A stretch of 64,000 nucleotides of DNA, from contig CAXXFU010000003.1 of assembly GCA_963675235.2 (NCBI GenBank), forward strand, positions 22,931 to 86,930. Reading direction: 5' to 3'. This DNA comes from JAHJQZ01 sp963675235. Its GTDB lineage: Bacteria > Pseudomonadota > Alphaproteobacteria > Rhizobiales > Devosiaceae. The notes under the pieces are model-generated. The model was given only the letters and a program-made list of their open reading frames with translations, made no database searches and had not been told where the DNA came from. The translations under genes and the position numbers were made by a program. The stretch's first letter is position 1; every line of letters begins with the position of its first letter. Shown piece by piece: positions 43,616-53,125 of this stretch.

Positions 43616-44857
43616 ATGAAAACCCTGGTCTTTGCAGTGGCAGGATACAATCTTGCCGAAACCGGTCGCATGATCGAGATCGCCCGCGCGGCGAAACAGC
43701 ATTTCGACATCGTGTTCATCAGCTATGGCGGTCGGTTCGAGGAACTGATTGAGAAGGAAGGTTTCGCGCTCCGGCGCATGGAGCCACGGCTGACACCGGA
43801 ACGGCTGGCGCGGTTGCAGAAGGTGCTCAACGGCGACACCGCAAACACGCTGGGTTATCTGACCAAAGAGGAAATGCAGATCCGCGTGCCGCGCGAGATC
43901 GCCCTGTTCAAGGAGCTTTCGCCCGCTGCCGTTCTCACCGGCTGGTGCCTGTCGGTGACCATTTCGGCACGCGCCGCCGGCGTGCCTTTCGTCAACGTCC
44001 TGCACTCGACGACCATCACCGAATATTACGAGGCCGGGCTGCAATCCTGGCCCGATCGCACCAATTTCGCGCCGTTCCGCTGGCTCTTTGGCAACGACGA
44101 GGAGCGGATGAACCGTTTCACCTCCAATCTGGTGCTGAAAATGGCGCGCTCGGCCAATCTCTACAACGAGATCGGCGCCCAGTACGGATTGCGGAAGTTC
44201 GCCCAGATCATCGATGTGCTCGAAGGCGATCACACGCTTCTTGCCGATATTCCCGAATGGGTCGGGCTCGACGCCGTCCGGCCCAACAAGCACTTCATCG
44301 GCCCGTTGCCGGCGCGTCTCGACCTGCCCATTCCGCCCGAGGTGGCGGCGATGCCGCATGACAGGCCGATCGTCTATTTCGCCATGGGCAGCTCGGGGCG
44401 ACCCGAGCTCATCGCCGACATCCTCAGGGGGTTTGCCGGCAAGCCTTATCGCGTTATCGCGCCGGTCAGATCGCTTGTCGAAAAACTCGATATCGAGGTG
44501 CCGGACAATGTCGTCGTCACCGGCTTCCTGCCGGCGCACAAGGTCAATCCGATGGCTGATATTAGCGTGTTGCACGGCGGCCAGAACACGGTGATGAATG
44601 CCTGCCTTTCCGGCACGCCGATCGTCGGCATCGGCATGCATGCCGAACAGCAGGCCAATCTCGATGCCTGCGTGCGCAAGGGCTTCGCCATCCGCCTCGA
44701 CAAGCGCCGGGCCAATGCGGCGGACGTGCTCGCCGCCATCGATCGCCTGCTTGGCGACAATGCGGCCAGGAACAAGATCATGGCCTTCAAGGCCCATCTC
44801 GAGACCTGGCACGGCCCGGAAAACGCCGCCCGGTTTCTTGCCGAGCAGTTCGGCTGA
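43616..44857 (+). CDS. UDP-sugar glycosyltransferase of the UGT/GT1 type
   Basis: A 413-residue GT-B fold glycosyltransferase. The C-terminal donor-binding half has the UGT signature region VLHGGQNTVMNACLSGTPIVGIGMHAEQQANL near residues 316-346, and IVYFAMGSSGRPELI at the domain start. The N-terminal half that selects the acceptor opens MKTLVFAVAGYNLAETGRM. Donor and acceptor are unknown; glycolipid or secondary-metabolite glycosylation would fit. AAAGGA lies about ten bases upstream. A strong terminator follows. Confidence 0.85.
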   Translation: MKTLVFAVAGYNLAETGRMIEIARAAKQHFDIVFISYGGRFEELIEKEGFALRRMEPRLTPERLARLQKVLNGDTANTLGYLTKEEMQIRVPREIALFKELSPAAVLTGWCLSVTISARAAGVPFVNVLHSTTITEYYEAGLQSWPDRTNFAPFRWLFGNDEERMNRFTSNLVLKMARSANLYNEIGAQYGLRKFAQIIDVLEGDHTLLADIPEWVGLDAVRPNKHFIGPLPARLDLPIPPEVAAMPHDRPIVYFAMGSSGRPELIADILRGFAGKPYRVIAPVRSLVEKLDIEVPDNVVVTGFLPAHKVNPMADISVLHGGQNTVMNACLSGTPIVGIGMHAEQQANLDACVRKGFAIRLDKRRANAADVLAAIDRLLGDNAARNKIMAFKAHLETWHGPENAARFLAEQFG

Positions 44858-44892
44858 TCCCTGGTCCCGGCCATTACCGGCATCGGCGCATA

Positions 44893-44927
44893 AAAAAAGG
44901 CCGCGGGGCGAACCCGCGGCCTTGTTT
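44893..44927. terminator. Bidirectional intrinsic terminator
   Basis: AAGGCCGCGGG pairs with CCCGCGGCCTT around GCGAA. TGTTTT follows on the plus strand and a run of T (from AAAAAAA) on the minus strand, so it can end both the glycosyltransferase and the convergent BI-1 gene. Confidence 0.92.
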
Positions 44928-44945
44928 TCCGGACTGCGCCTCTGA

Positions 44946-45671
44946 CTAGTTGCGGTTGCCGAACAGGCGCAACAGCATCAGGAACAGGTTGATGAAATCG
45001 AGGTAGAGGCTCAGCGCGCCCATGATGGCGCCCTTCTTCAGGATCTCGGCCCCAAAGGTCTCGGAATAGGATTCCTTGATCTTCTGGGTGTCATAGGCGG
45101 TCAGGCCGACGAAGATCAGCACGCCGATGGCCGAGATGGCCCAGTCGAGCGCCGAGGAAGCAAGGAAGATGTTGACGATCGAGGCGATGATCAGGCCGAT
45201 CAGACCCATGATCAGGAAGTTGCCGACACCGGTCAGGTCACGCTTGGTGGTGTAGCCGTAAAGGCTCATGGCGCCGAAGGTCGCCGCCGAGATGAAGAAC
45301 ACCTTGGTGATCGAGGCGCCGGTATAGACCAGGAAGATCGACGACAGCGACAGGCCCATGACGCCGGCGAAGGCCCAGAACAGAAGCTGCGCCGTCGAGG
45401 CAGAAAGCTTGTTGATGCCGAAGCTCAGCACCAGAACGAAGGCCAGCGGCGACAGCATGATCACCCAGGCAAGCGGGCTGGCATAAAGCAGCTCGGCATT
45501 GGCCTGGCTGGACATGGCCCACTGCGAGGTGAACCAGGCGACAAGGCCGGTGATGACCAGGCCGGCGCCCATGTAGTTGTAGACACGCAGCATGTAGCTG
45601 CGCAAACCCTCGTCGATCGCAACCGTTGAACCGGCATGCGTCCTGAGAGTGTCGCGTTCGTATTGAGCCAT
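44946..45671 (-). CDS. Bax inhibitor-1/YccA family membrane protein
   Basis: A 241-residue protein with seven membrane helices of the BI-1 (TMBIM) family, which form pH-sensitive calcium leak channels or modulate FtsH. It opens with a cytoplasmic N-terminus (VAIDEGLRSYMLRVYNYMGAGLVITGLVAWF) and ends in SLYLDFINLFLMLLRLFGNRN, both family hallmarks. It diverges from thpR. Confidence 0.96.
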   Translation of the reverse strand: MAQYERDTLRTHAGSTVAIDEGLRSYMLRVYNYMGAGLVITGLVAWFTSQWAMSSQANAELLYASPLAWVIMLSPLAFVLVLSFGINKLSASTAQLLFWAFAGVMGLSLSSIFLVYTGASITKVFFISAATFGAMSLYGYTTKRDLTGVGNFLIMGLIGLIIASIVNIFLASSALDWAISAIGVLIFVGLTAYDTQKIKESYSETFGAEILKKGAIMGALSLYLDFINLFLMLLRLFGNRN

Positions 45672-45863
45672 TGCATTTCCCTTCCAGAAAACAGTTCGAG
45701 GCAGGTTGCGCCCCGGAATTTGCGGATAATATGAATATGGCTTACGGCAATTACAAGGCCGTCAACATGCCCGTGATCGGGATGAAGCGACACAAATTCG
45801 TGCTACACTTGATTCGCGCGAATTTGCGGCCGGTCCGCGTCGCGGCAGGAAGGAGTTCATTCC

Positions 45864-46403
45864 ATGCCACGTCTGTTCACCGGACTTGAAATCCCCCACG
45901 ATGTCGCCTTCGCCCTGTCGCTCAAGAAAGGTGGCTTGCCCGGCGCCCGCTGGATCGACAAGGACAATTACCACATAACCCTCAGATATGTCGGCGAAGT
46001 CGACAATCGCACGGCCAATGAGGTCGTGGATGCGCTTGACCGGTTCACCGGGTTCGAAAGCTTCGTTTTGCGGCTCGATCATCTCGGCGCCTTCGGCGGA
46101 AACAAGCCGCGGGCGCTGTTTGCCGGGGCCGGCGTCAACGAGGCGCTGTCGCGGCTTCATGCCTCCCAGGAGCGGGTGCTGCAGCGCATCGGGCTCAGCC
46201 CCGACAGCCGCAAGTTCGTGCCGCACGTGACCCTGGCCCGGCTCAAGACGACCAGTCCGGGCGAACTGGCCCGCTATCTCGAGGAATCGCTCAGGTTTGA
46301 GCCGCTGAGCTTCACGGTCGGCCGCTTCGTGCTGTTTTCCTCGCGCGAATCGATGGGCGGCGGCCCCTATATCGTCGAGCAATCCTACGATCTTGCCGCC
46401 TGA
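45864..46403 (+). CDS. thpR: RNA 2',3'-cyclic phosphodiesterase ThpR
   Basis: A 179-residue 2H phosphoesterase that opens 2',3'-cyclic phosphates on RNA. Both active-site motifs are present: HITL in DNYHITLRYVG (near residue 41) and HVTL in FVPHVTLARL (near 124). The GLEIPHDVAFAL opening is typical. AAGGAG lies upstream of the ATG. It stands alone. Confidence 0.95.
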   Translation: MPRLFTGLEIPHDVAFALSLKKGGLPGARWIDKDNYHITLRYVGEVDNRTANEVVDALDRFTGFESFVLRLDHLGAFGGNKPRALFAGAGVNEALSRLHASQERVLQRIGLSPDSRKFVPHVTLARLKTTSPGELARYLEESLRFEPLSFTVGRFVLFSSRESMGGGPYIVEQSYDLAA

Positions 46404-46672
46404 TCAGGCCCGGGTGCCGGCAGCTCGACAATCGCAGCGTGAAAACCTTCGTGCATGAACGGCTTGTTCACGCCTGATTAACCCAAAACCTGCCAAACCA
46501 ATTCCTGCGTCGTAGCGCCTAATTCATGTCAAATTTGCCGCTAATGTCGCGAAAGCTCGGCAGGAACGGGTACTCTTTGCCGCTTGGTAACCATGTGTGT
46601 GCGAGAGTTTTGTCGCCGCTTCGGGCTTGAGTTGTCCGCATCGAACAGGTTCGCACACGAGGAGACGTCCCT

Positions 46673-47245
46673 ATGGCAATGAGCAGGATTGGCTTCACCG
46701 GTTTGGCGCTGGTCGCCCTTCTCGGCGGCATTCAGGCGACAGCGGCAGCCGAAGCGACCAAGCTCGGCACTTTCAAGGACTGGATCGCCTGGCAGAGCAC
46801 CGATGCCAATGGCAAGATCTGCTACATCTCGTCAAACCCGCAGGAAAAGCTGCCGGCCAGCCTCGACCACGGCGACATCTACTTTTTCGTCATCAATCGC
46901 GAAAAAGCGCCCGACTTTTCCAATGGCAAGGACGGCACGACCTTCCGGCCCTGGCATGGCGAGGTTCAGGCGCAACTGGGTTATGCCATCAAGCCGGACG
47001 GCAACCTGAGCGCCAATATCGACGGCAAGGTCTATCCGATGCGCGGTGACACCAGCACGCAGAAGGCCATGTGGCTGGTCTCGGATGCCGATGAACCCGG
47101 TTTCGTCAACGCGATGAAGGCGGGAAGCAAGCTCACCGTCAAATCGACCTCGGCACGCGGCAACGACACGACCTACACGTTCTCGCTGTCCGGCGTGACC
47201 GCCGCAATGAACAAGGTCGATCAGGTCTGCCCCTACGGACGATAG
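46673..47245 (+). CDS. Invasion-associated locus B (IalB) family protein, copy 1
   Basis: A 190-residue exported protein with a signal peptide cut after ATAAA (about residue 26). The IalB domain includes FKDWIAWQSTDANGKICYISSNP and ends SLSGVTAAMNKVDQVCPYGR, with two cysteines likely to form a disulfide. IalB proteins are common in Rhizobiales; despite the name most are not virulence factors and their job is unknown. GAGGAG precedes the start. A paralogue follows. Confidence 0.9.
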   Translation: MAMSRIGFTGLALVALLGGIQATAAAEATKLGTFKDWIAWQSTDANGKICYISSNPQEKLPASLDHGDIYFFVINREKAPDFSNGKDGTTFRPWHGEVQAQLGYAIKPDGNLSANIDGKVYPMRGDTSTQKAMWLVSDADEPGFVNAMKAGSKLTVKSTSARGNDTTYTFSLSGVTAAMNKVDQVCPYGR

Positions 47246-47327
47246 TCGGGGTTTCATCCATGGTTCGCGACGGCGTTGATCTTTGCGATGCGCCGTGGCA
47301 AGCAGAGGCAACACGAAAGGCCCCTGC

Positions 47328-47843
47328 ATGAGCGCTTCCTGGCCCGTCCGCATCGTCCTGGCTTTCGGCCTGATCGCCGCCTCCAGTTCCGGCATCTTTG
47401 CCCAATCGGTTCGTCTGCTTGGCGATTTCCGCGACTGGTCTGCCTATGCCACGTCCGATTCGGCCGGAAAGATCTGTTTCGTTCTGTCCAAGCCCGTGGC
47501 GACCGAACCCGAACCCGATGGCTATGGCCAGGCCTATCTCTATCTGACCCACCGCCCGGCCGAGCGCCTGCGCAACGAGCTCAACCTCATTGCCGGCTAC
47601 AGTTTCAGCCCCGATTCGGAGGCGCAACTGCAGGTCGGGGGGGAGAGCTATACCCTGTTCACCAGCGATGACGCCGCCTGGCTGCTCGACACCGACATCG
47701 CCCAGGACGTGGCGGGCGCCATGCGCGCCGGAACCACGATGGTCATCGAGGGGACCAACGAACGCGGCATCAAGATTCGCCAGACCTTCTCGCTGTCCGG
47801 GGTCACCGCCGCCTCGCGCGCCATCGACGCGGAGTGCTTCTAG
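47328..47843 (+). CDS. Invasion-associated locus B (IalB) family protein, copy 2
   Basis: A 171-residue exported paralogue of the preceding gene, with a signal peptide ending IFA-Q (about residue 25). Shared blocks are FRDWSAYATSDSAGKICFVLSKP and the end FSLSGVTAASRAIDAECF, including the cysteine pair. The two have diverged strongly in the middle, so the duplication is old. The genes lie 82 bases apart and are probably co-expressed. Confidence 0.9.
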   Translation: MSASWPVRIVLAFGLIAASSSGIFAQSVRLLGDFRDWSAYATSDSAGKICFVLSKPVATEPEPDGYGQAYLYLTHRPAERLRNELNLIAGYSFSPDSEAQLQVGGESYTLFTSDDAAWLLDTDIAQDVAGAMRAGTTMVIEGTNERGIKIRQTFSLSGVTAASRAIDAECF

Positions 47844-47893
47844 GAGCGTTTCCAGCAAAGTCAGAACCGGATTTGCGGTTCAGAAGCGCGACC
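47844..47893 (+). repeat. Likely dispersed rhizobial intergenic repeat fragment
   Basis: The stretch beginning GAGCGTTTCCAGCAAAG and containing GAACCGGATTTGCGG and GAAGCGCGAC resembles a short element spread through many Rhizobiales intergenic regions. It begins right at the stop of the second IalB gene. The assignment rests on recall of the pattern only. Confidence 0.45.
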
Positions 47894-48009
47894 ACTCAAA
47901 GCCGGCCCTGATGCCCTGCTTCCCCATAGCCATTGACGCCACGCCCGGGCCGGCCTATGTCCCGCCATCCGTGTTTTGCCCGTAAACCCTGTGGAAAGGT
48001 CGGCGCCCG

Positions 48010-49212
48010 ATGAGCATCGCGCTCGATATCTCTCATTCGTCCAAAGCTTCCACCACCGCCCCGTCGCGCCGCGACCTCGTCGGTCTCGACCCGGCCGAGA
48101 TTGCCGCTTCACTCGTTGAAACGGGATTGGGCGAAAAAGAGGCGCGCATGCGCTCCCGCCAGCTGTGGAACTGGATCTACGTCAACGGCCTCACCGATTT
48201 CGAGGCGATGACCAATATCGCCAAGCCGATGCGCCAAACGCTGGCCGAACGCTTTGCCATCGACCGGCCGGAGATCGTTTCCGAGCAGATCTCCAATGAC
48301 GGCACGCGCAAGTGGCTGTTCCGTTTCCGCGATCCGGATGCGCCAACAGCGCCGCCGGTCGAGGTCGAAACGGTCTATATCCCCGAAGAGGATCGCGGCA
48401 CGCTATGCGTCTCCTCCCAGGTCGGCTGCACCCTGACCTGCAGCTTCTGCCACACCGGCACCCAGCGCCTGGTGCGCAATCTCAGCGCCGGCGAGATTCT
48501 CAACCAGATCCTTGCCGCCAAGGACCAGCTTGGCGATTTCCCCGGCGGCGCCCGCCCGGATGGCGGCCTGGTGCCCACCGGCGAAAGCCGCGCCATCACC
48601 AATATCGTCATGATGGGCATGGGCGAGCCGCTCTACAACTATGACCATGTCAAGAAGGCGTTGCTGATCGCCGCGTCCGGGGACGGCATTTCCCTGAGCA
48701 AGCGCCGCATCACGCTGTCGACCTCCGGTGTCGTACCCTATATCGAGCCGACCGGACGCGAGATCGGTGTCATGCTGGCGATTTCGCTGCACGCCGTGCG
48801 CGACGATCTCAGGAACGAGCTGGTGCCGATCAACAGGAAGTGGCCGCTCGCGGAGCTGATCGCTGCCTGCCATTCCTATCCCGGCCTCAACAATGCGCGG
48901 CGCATCACTTTTGAGTATGTCATGCTCAAGGGCATCAACGATTCCGATGCCGATGCCCGCGAACTGGTGCGCCTGCTTGCCGGCATCCCCGCCAAGATCA
49001 ACCTCATTCCGTTCAATCCCTGGCCGGGTAGCCCCTATGAATGCTCGGACTGGGACCGGATCGAGGCCTTTGCCGAGATCGTCAACCGCGCCGGCTACGC
49101 GTCGCCGGTCCGTACCCCGCGCGGCCGCGACATCTCGGCGGCCTGCGGCCAGCTGAAATCGGAAAGCGAGCGGCTGAGCAAGAAACAGCGCGACGCCCTC
49201 GCCTCGGCCTGA
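48010..49212 (+). CDS. rlmN: Dual-specificity 23S rRNA/tRNA (adenine-C2)-methyltransferase RlmN
   Basis: A radical-SAM methylase that modifies A2503 of 23S rRNA and A37 of some tRNAs. The cluster motif is CTLTCSFC near residue 140; QVGCTLTCSFCHTGTQRLVRNL is the family block, and the catalytic C-terminal Cys lies in SAACGQL. MMGMGEPLYNYDHV and AISLHAVRDDLRNELVPINRK are also typical. Length 400. The HNH gene follows after four bases. Confidence 0.98.
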   Translation: MSIALDISHSSKASTTAPSRRDLVGLDPAEIAASLVETGLGEKEARMRSRQLWNWIYVNGLTDFEAMTNIAKPMRQTLAERFAIDRPEIVSEQISNDGTRKWLFRFRDPDAPTAPPVEVETVYIPEEDRGTLCVSSQVGCTLTCSFCHTGTQRLVRNLSAGEILNQILAAKDQLGDFPGGARPDGGLVPTGESRAITNIVMMGMGEPLYNYDHVKKALLIAASGDGISLSKRRITLSTSGVVPYIEPTGREIGVMLAISLHAVRDDLRNELVPINRKWPLAELIAACHSYPGLNNARRITFEYVMLKGINDSDADARELVRLLAGIPAKINLIPFNPWPGSPYECSDWDRIEAFAEIVNRAGYASPVRTPRGRDISAACGQLKSESERLSKKQRDALASA

Positions 49213-49216
49213 CCCC

Positions 49217-49531
49217 ATGCCCCGGCCCCATGGCACGGGCGGCGGCGATACCCCGATCTGCCCCTTGTGCGGGCGCCCGATTCCGGACGGCGTCCGCGCC
49301 AGCCGCCATCACCTGGTGCCGCGTCTCAAAGGCGGCACCAACATGGGTTCGGTGCTGTTGCACCAGATCTGCCACAACGCCATCCATGCCCGATTCTCGG
49401 AGGCGGAACTGGCAAGGCGCCTGTCCGATATCGAGACCCTGAAAGCCGAACCTTCGATGGCGAAATTCATCGCCTGGGTGAAGGACAAGCCGCCCGGCTT
49501 TTATGCGCCGACGCACAAGCCCTGGCGCTAG
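49217..49531 (+). CDS. Small HNH domain protein
   Basis: A 104-residue protein with a zinc knuckle and HNH core: CPLCGRPIP near residue 15, SRHHLVPRLKGG near 29-40 and HQICHNAIH near 48-57. This is the beta-beta-alpha metal fold of HNH nucleases without any added domain. Many such chromosomal proteins act in DNA or RNA cutting, but none of this subgroup is known to me in detail. It starts four bases after rlmN and is surely co-transcribed with it. Confidence 0.8.
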   Translation: MPRPHGTGGGDTPICPLCGRPIPDGVRASRHHLVPRLKGGTNMGSVLLHQICHNAIHARFSEAELARRLSDIETLKAEPSMAKFIAWVKDKPPGFYAPTHKPWR

Positions 49532-49711
49532 CAGCGAGCCGGGCATGCCCCGTGTCTGCCGGATGCTGCGCGACTGGTTGTCCTGATAGCATTACATTTT
49601 TGTAACGAAAGGCTCTGTTGAATTTCCGGCGGGAAGGACCACGTCTGAAAAAGGCTCGCTGCGGATCCTCCACATCTCCCCCATCCTGTTCCGCACTTGC
49701 CGGACAGACAG

Positions 49712-51502
49712 ATGATGAAGCACGTCAAGCCGATGGACTCCCTTCGGGAGGCCATTGCCCGTTTCAATGCCGGCAAGCTCGATCAAGCCAGCCGCATATG
49801 CCATCAGATCACCTCGGCCAATCCACGCCATCGCGACGCGCGGCACCTGTTGGCGATGATTGCCTTCCGCAAGGGTGCGGGCGAGGACGCAGCCCGACGA
49901 TTGCGGGCACTGGTTGCTGAAAACCCCAACCACCCGCCGGCGCTCAACGATCTTGGCATGGTGTTGACCCGGCTCGGAATTTACCAGGAAGCCGAGGCAG
50001 CGCTGGCAAGCGCCATCACTCTGGCGCCGGACGTGGCCGGCTATCGGCTCAACCTCGCAAGTCTCTACAAGCAGACCAATGTCCTGGACGAGGCTGAACG
50101 CGCGGCGCGTGCGGCGATCCGCATCGACAGGACCTATGCCGAAGCCTTCCGGGTGCTTTCCGAAGTCCTCGGACTGAGCGGCCGGGCTCGCGATGGCGTC
50201 GAGGCCGCCAGGCGCGCCGTGACCCTGGCGCCAAACGACCCGCGTTCGCAACTGCGCCTTGCCGAGGCGTTCAACGATGCCGACGATGTTGCTGCGGCGC
50301 GCGCGGCCTACAAGGCGGCGATGACGCTGGCCGCCGGCAGTCCGCAGGTCGGGCTCGCCTATGGCCAGTTCCTGTTCGAGCGCGGTTACCTCGAGGAAAC
50401 CGCCGAGTTGATGCGGGCGCTGCTGTCGGCTCACCCCAATCTCGCAATGGCCCACATGATGCTGTCGCGCGCCAGTAAATTCGAATGCAACGACGACGAG
50501 ATAACCCGGATGGAAGAGCTGGTCGCCCGCAAGGGGACCGACGACGCCAGCCGCATCAGCCTGCATTTCGGTCTGGCCAAGGCCCATGAAGACATCGGGG
50601 ATTTCGACAAGGCCTTTGCCCATGCGCGCGCCGGCAACGCCTTGGCGCGCAAGTGGAAGACCTATGCAGCCAGGGACACCGCGAACGAATTCGATGGCTA
50701 TCGCTCAGCCTTCACTCCGGCGGCAATCAAACGGCATGGCGATGCCGGCCACGACGACGAGACGCCAATCTTCGTTCTCGGCATGCCACGTTCAGGCACA
50801 TCGCTGGTCGAACAGGTTCTTGCCACCCATCCCGACGTCTACGGCGCCGGCGAGATCAAGCAGCTTTACGCCGCCATCCGCGGTGCCCAACGCAGGCTCG
50901 GCGTCGAGGATGCAGGCGGGTTGGTGGAAAAAGCTTCGCCCGAAGACTGGAAAGCGCTCGGCGAAGCCTATGTCGGTGAGCTTCGGCGATTTGCGCCCGA
51001 GGCAAAGCGTATCGTCAACAAGATGCCGGACAATTTCCGTTTCATCGGTCATATCCGCATGGCCCTGCCCAAGGCCAAGGTGATCTATTGCCGGCGGTCG
51101 GCACCCGACAATTGCCTGTCGATCTTCAACCTCAATTTCGGTCCGGGCGGACCGGCCTATTCCAGCGATCTCGGCGAACTGGGTGACTACTACCGCCAGC
51201 ACGAGGCGCTGATGCGGCACTGGCAAGAGGTGATGCCCGGCTTTGTGCTCGAAACCCGCTACGAGGACATGGTGGCGGACCAGCAAGCAGAAAGTCGCAG
51301 AATTCTGGAATTTTGTGGACTCGGCTGGGACGACAGGGTGCTGGAGTTCTTCCGGAACGACCGGCGCGTCCGCACCGCCACCGCTGCCCAGGTGCACCAG
51401 CCGATCTACAGCAGTTCGGTCGGACGCTATCGCAATTACGGCAAGTCACTGAAGCCGCTGCTCGATGCGCTCGGCTGGGACGAGGAAACCGGCACGATCT
51501 GA
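49712..51502 (+). CDS. TPR-containing sulfotransferase
   Basis: A 596-residue fusion. The first 300 or so residues are tetratricopeptide repeats (for example NHPPALNDLGMVLTRLGIYQEAEAAL). The rest is a PAPS-dependent sulfotransferase with the phosphate loop FVLGMPRSGTSLVEQVL near residue 348 and the 3'-phosphate region VIYCRRSAPDNCLSIF. Proteins of this layout sulfate polysaccharides or proteins; the target is unknown. The ATG five codons after a TTG is used. It is convergent with rlmJ, two bases apart. Confidence 0.92.
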   Translation: MMKHVKPMDSLREAIARFNAGKLDQASRICHQITSANPRHRDARHLLAMIAFRKGAGEDAARRLRALVAENPNHPPALNDLGMVLTRLGIYQEAEAALASAITLAPDVAGYRLNLASLYKQTNVLDEAERAARAAIRIDRTYAEAFRVLSEVLGLSGRARDGVEAARRAVTLAPNDPRSQLRLAEAFNDADDVAAARAAYKAAMTLAAGSPQVGLAYGQFLFERGYLEETAELMRALLSAHPNLAMAHMMLSRASKFECNDDEITRMEELVARKGTDDASRISLHFGLAKAHEDIGDFDKAFAHARAGNALARKWKTYAARDTANEFDGYRSAFTPAAIKRHGDAGHDDETPIFVLGMPRSGTSLVEQVLATHPDVYGAGEIKQLYAAIRGAQRRLGVEDAGGLVEKASPEDWKALGEAYVGELRRFAPEAKRIVNKMPDNFRFIGHIRMALPKAKVIYCRRSAPDNCLSIFNLNFGPGGPAYSSDLGELGDYYRQHEALMRHWQEVMPGFVLETRYEDMVADQQAESRRILEFCGLGWDDRVLEFFRNDRRVRTATAAQVHQPIYSSSVGRYRNYGKSLKPLLDALGWDEETGTI

Positions 51503-51504
51503 GC

Positions 51505-52398
51505 CTAGTTTTTTGTTCGTTCGCCCTTTCCGGGCTTACCACCGCCGCCGGCTTCGGGCCGGATCACGCCGGTTTCAAATCCGGCGGTGGCGGATACCGT
51601 CAGGACCGGCAGCAGTGCGCTGTAGATCGTTTGAAGTTCGCCTGCGAGCACGAAGGGCGGATTGACGATGATCATGCCCGATCCGTAGAGCCGCGGCGGC
51701 TCGGACGGGTTGCGCAGGCGGAATTCGGTGAAGGCGATGTCCGGAATCGCCGTTTTGAGCAGGGCCTGCCTGAACTTCGCCACCGCCAAGTCGTCCTTGA
51801 GCGGATACCACAGGGCGAAGACCGCCTGCGGAAAGATGCGGTGGGATTTGACCAGCGCCGCGACCATGCGCTCGAACTCGCCCTTTTCCTCGAACGGCGG
51901 ATCGACAAGGACAAGGGCGCGGGTCTGTTTGGGCGGCAATTGCGCCGGCAGGGCCTGGTAGCCGTCAACCTGCAGGATCTTGGCCTGGACATCGCCAGCG
52001 AACAGCGATTTCAGCGCCGTGCCGGCCTCGGGGTGAAGCTCCATCGCCGTCAGCCGGTCCTCGCGCCGCATCAGCCTTTTGGCAATGAGCGGCGAGCCGG
52101 GATAGGTGGCGAGCGTACCGCCCGGATTGAGCGCACGCACGGCATCGAGATAGGGCGCGATCAGCGCCGCGGCGTCATCCGGCAGCTCGGCATCGAGCAG
52201 CTTCATGATGCCTTCGCGCCACTCCGGACTCCTGTCTGCGGCACGGCTGTCGAATTCGTAGCGCCCCGAACCGGCGTGAGTGTCGATGACGCGGAACGGG
52301 CCGGGCTTGCGCTGAAGATAGGCGATCAGGCGGGTGACGATGATGTGTTTGACGACATCGGCGAAATTGCCGGCATGGAAGGCGTGGTCGTAGTTCAT
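51505..52398 (-). CDS. rlmJ: 23S rRNA (adenine2030-N6)-methyltransferase RlmJ
   Basis: A 297-residue AdoMet methylase. It opens MNYDHAFHAGNFADVVKHIIV, the family signature; DTHAGSGRYEF binds AdoMet and DPPFEEKGEF is the catalytic DPPY-like motif. A short charged Lys/Gly tail follows. It is likely co-transcribed with the upstream LysE gene, 34 bases away. Confidence 0.96.
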   Translation of the reverse strand: MNYDHAFHAGNFADVVKHIIVTRLIAYLQRKPGPFRVIDTHAGSGRYEFDSRAADRSPEWREGIMKLLDAELPDDAAALIAPYLDAVRALNPGGTLATYPGSPLIAKRLMRREDRLTAMELHPEAGTALKSLFAGDVQAKILQVDGYQALPAQLPPKQTRALVLVDPPFEEKGEFERMVAALVKSHRIFPQAVFALWYPLKDDLAVAKFRQALLKTAIPDIAFTEFRLRNPSEPPRLYGSGMIIVNPPFVLAGELQTIYSALLPVLTVSATAGFETGVIRPEAGGGGKPGKGERTKN

Positions 52399-52432
52399 GT
52401 CGCCGCTCTCTCGAAGGCGCGACCCACAAGGA

Positions 52433-53080
52433 TCAGCGCCGACCCTCCATCAACAGAATCGTGGCTGCAAAGCCGGCAAACACGGCGGCAAAGCTCCAGT
52501 TGAGCAGCTTCTGCGCCCGCTTGGATCGGGTCAGCACCAGCGCCACCCAATCGGCAAGAAAGATGATCGAGATGACGACCGGCAAGGCGACGATGACGAA
52601 TTCGCCGCTGAGGAACAGGAGTTTCTGCGGCGCGGCCGGATCGGTCGAGGAAACGAATTGCGGCAGGAAGGTCACGAAGAACAGGATGATCTTGGGATTG
52701 GTCAGGTTGATGCCGATGCCGGTCAGATAGCTCTCGAGGACGCGCGGCGTGCGCTTCGCCTTGTTCAGCAACGTGATTCCGCCGCCCTGGCGCACGGCCT
52801 GGATGGCGAGGAAAAGCAGGTAGAGGGCGCCGACGATCTTGAGGACAAAAAAGGCCGTCGGCAGCGCGATGAGCAGCAGCGATACGCCGAAGGCGGCGAG
52901 AAGGGCGTGAAAGAGGATGCCGGTGATCGCCCCGGACATGGCGGCGATGCCGTGCGGGCGCCCGCAATTGATGGTGCGCGAGATGAACAGCGCCATGTCC
53001 GGCCCCGGTGAGATGGCCAGCACCAGGCTGGCGAGCCCGAAGGCGAGGATGACGCTGAGGTCGGGAACAAAGGCGGGCAT
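52433..53080 (-). CDS. LysE family amino-acid exporter
   Basis: A 215-residue exporter with five to six helices. The N-terminal LVLAISPGPDMALFISRTINCGRPHGIAAMSGAITGILFH block is the LysE/RhtB signature. The exported amino acid is unknown. An Lrp/AsnC regulator lies 122 bases upstream on the same strand; such pairs often work together. Confidence 0.92.
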   Translation of the reverse strand: MPAFVPDLSVILAFGLASLVLAISPGPDMALFISRTINCGRPHGIAAMSGAITGILFHALLAAFGVSLLLIALPTAFFVLKIVGALYLLFLAIQAVRQGGGITLLNKAKRTPRVLESYLTGIGINLTNPKIILFFVTFLPQFVSSTDPAAPQKLLFLSGEFVIVALPVVISIIFLADWVALVLTRSKRAQKLLNWSFAAVFAGFAATILLMEGRR

Positions 53081-53125
53081 GGGCGTGGTCCGGGTTCCTG
53101 TCTGGGCACATGTTCGAACCGGACA

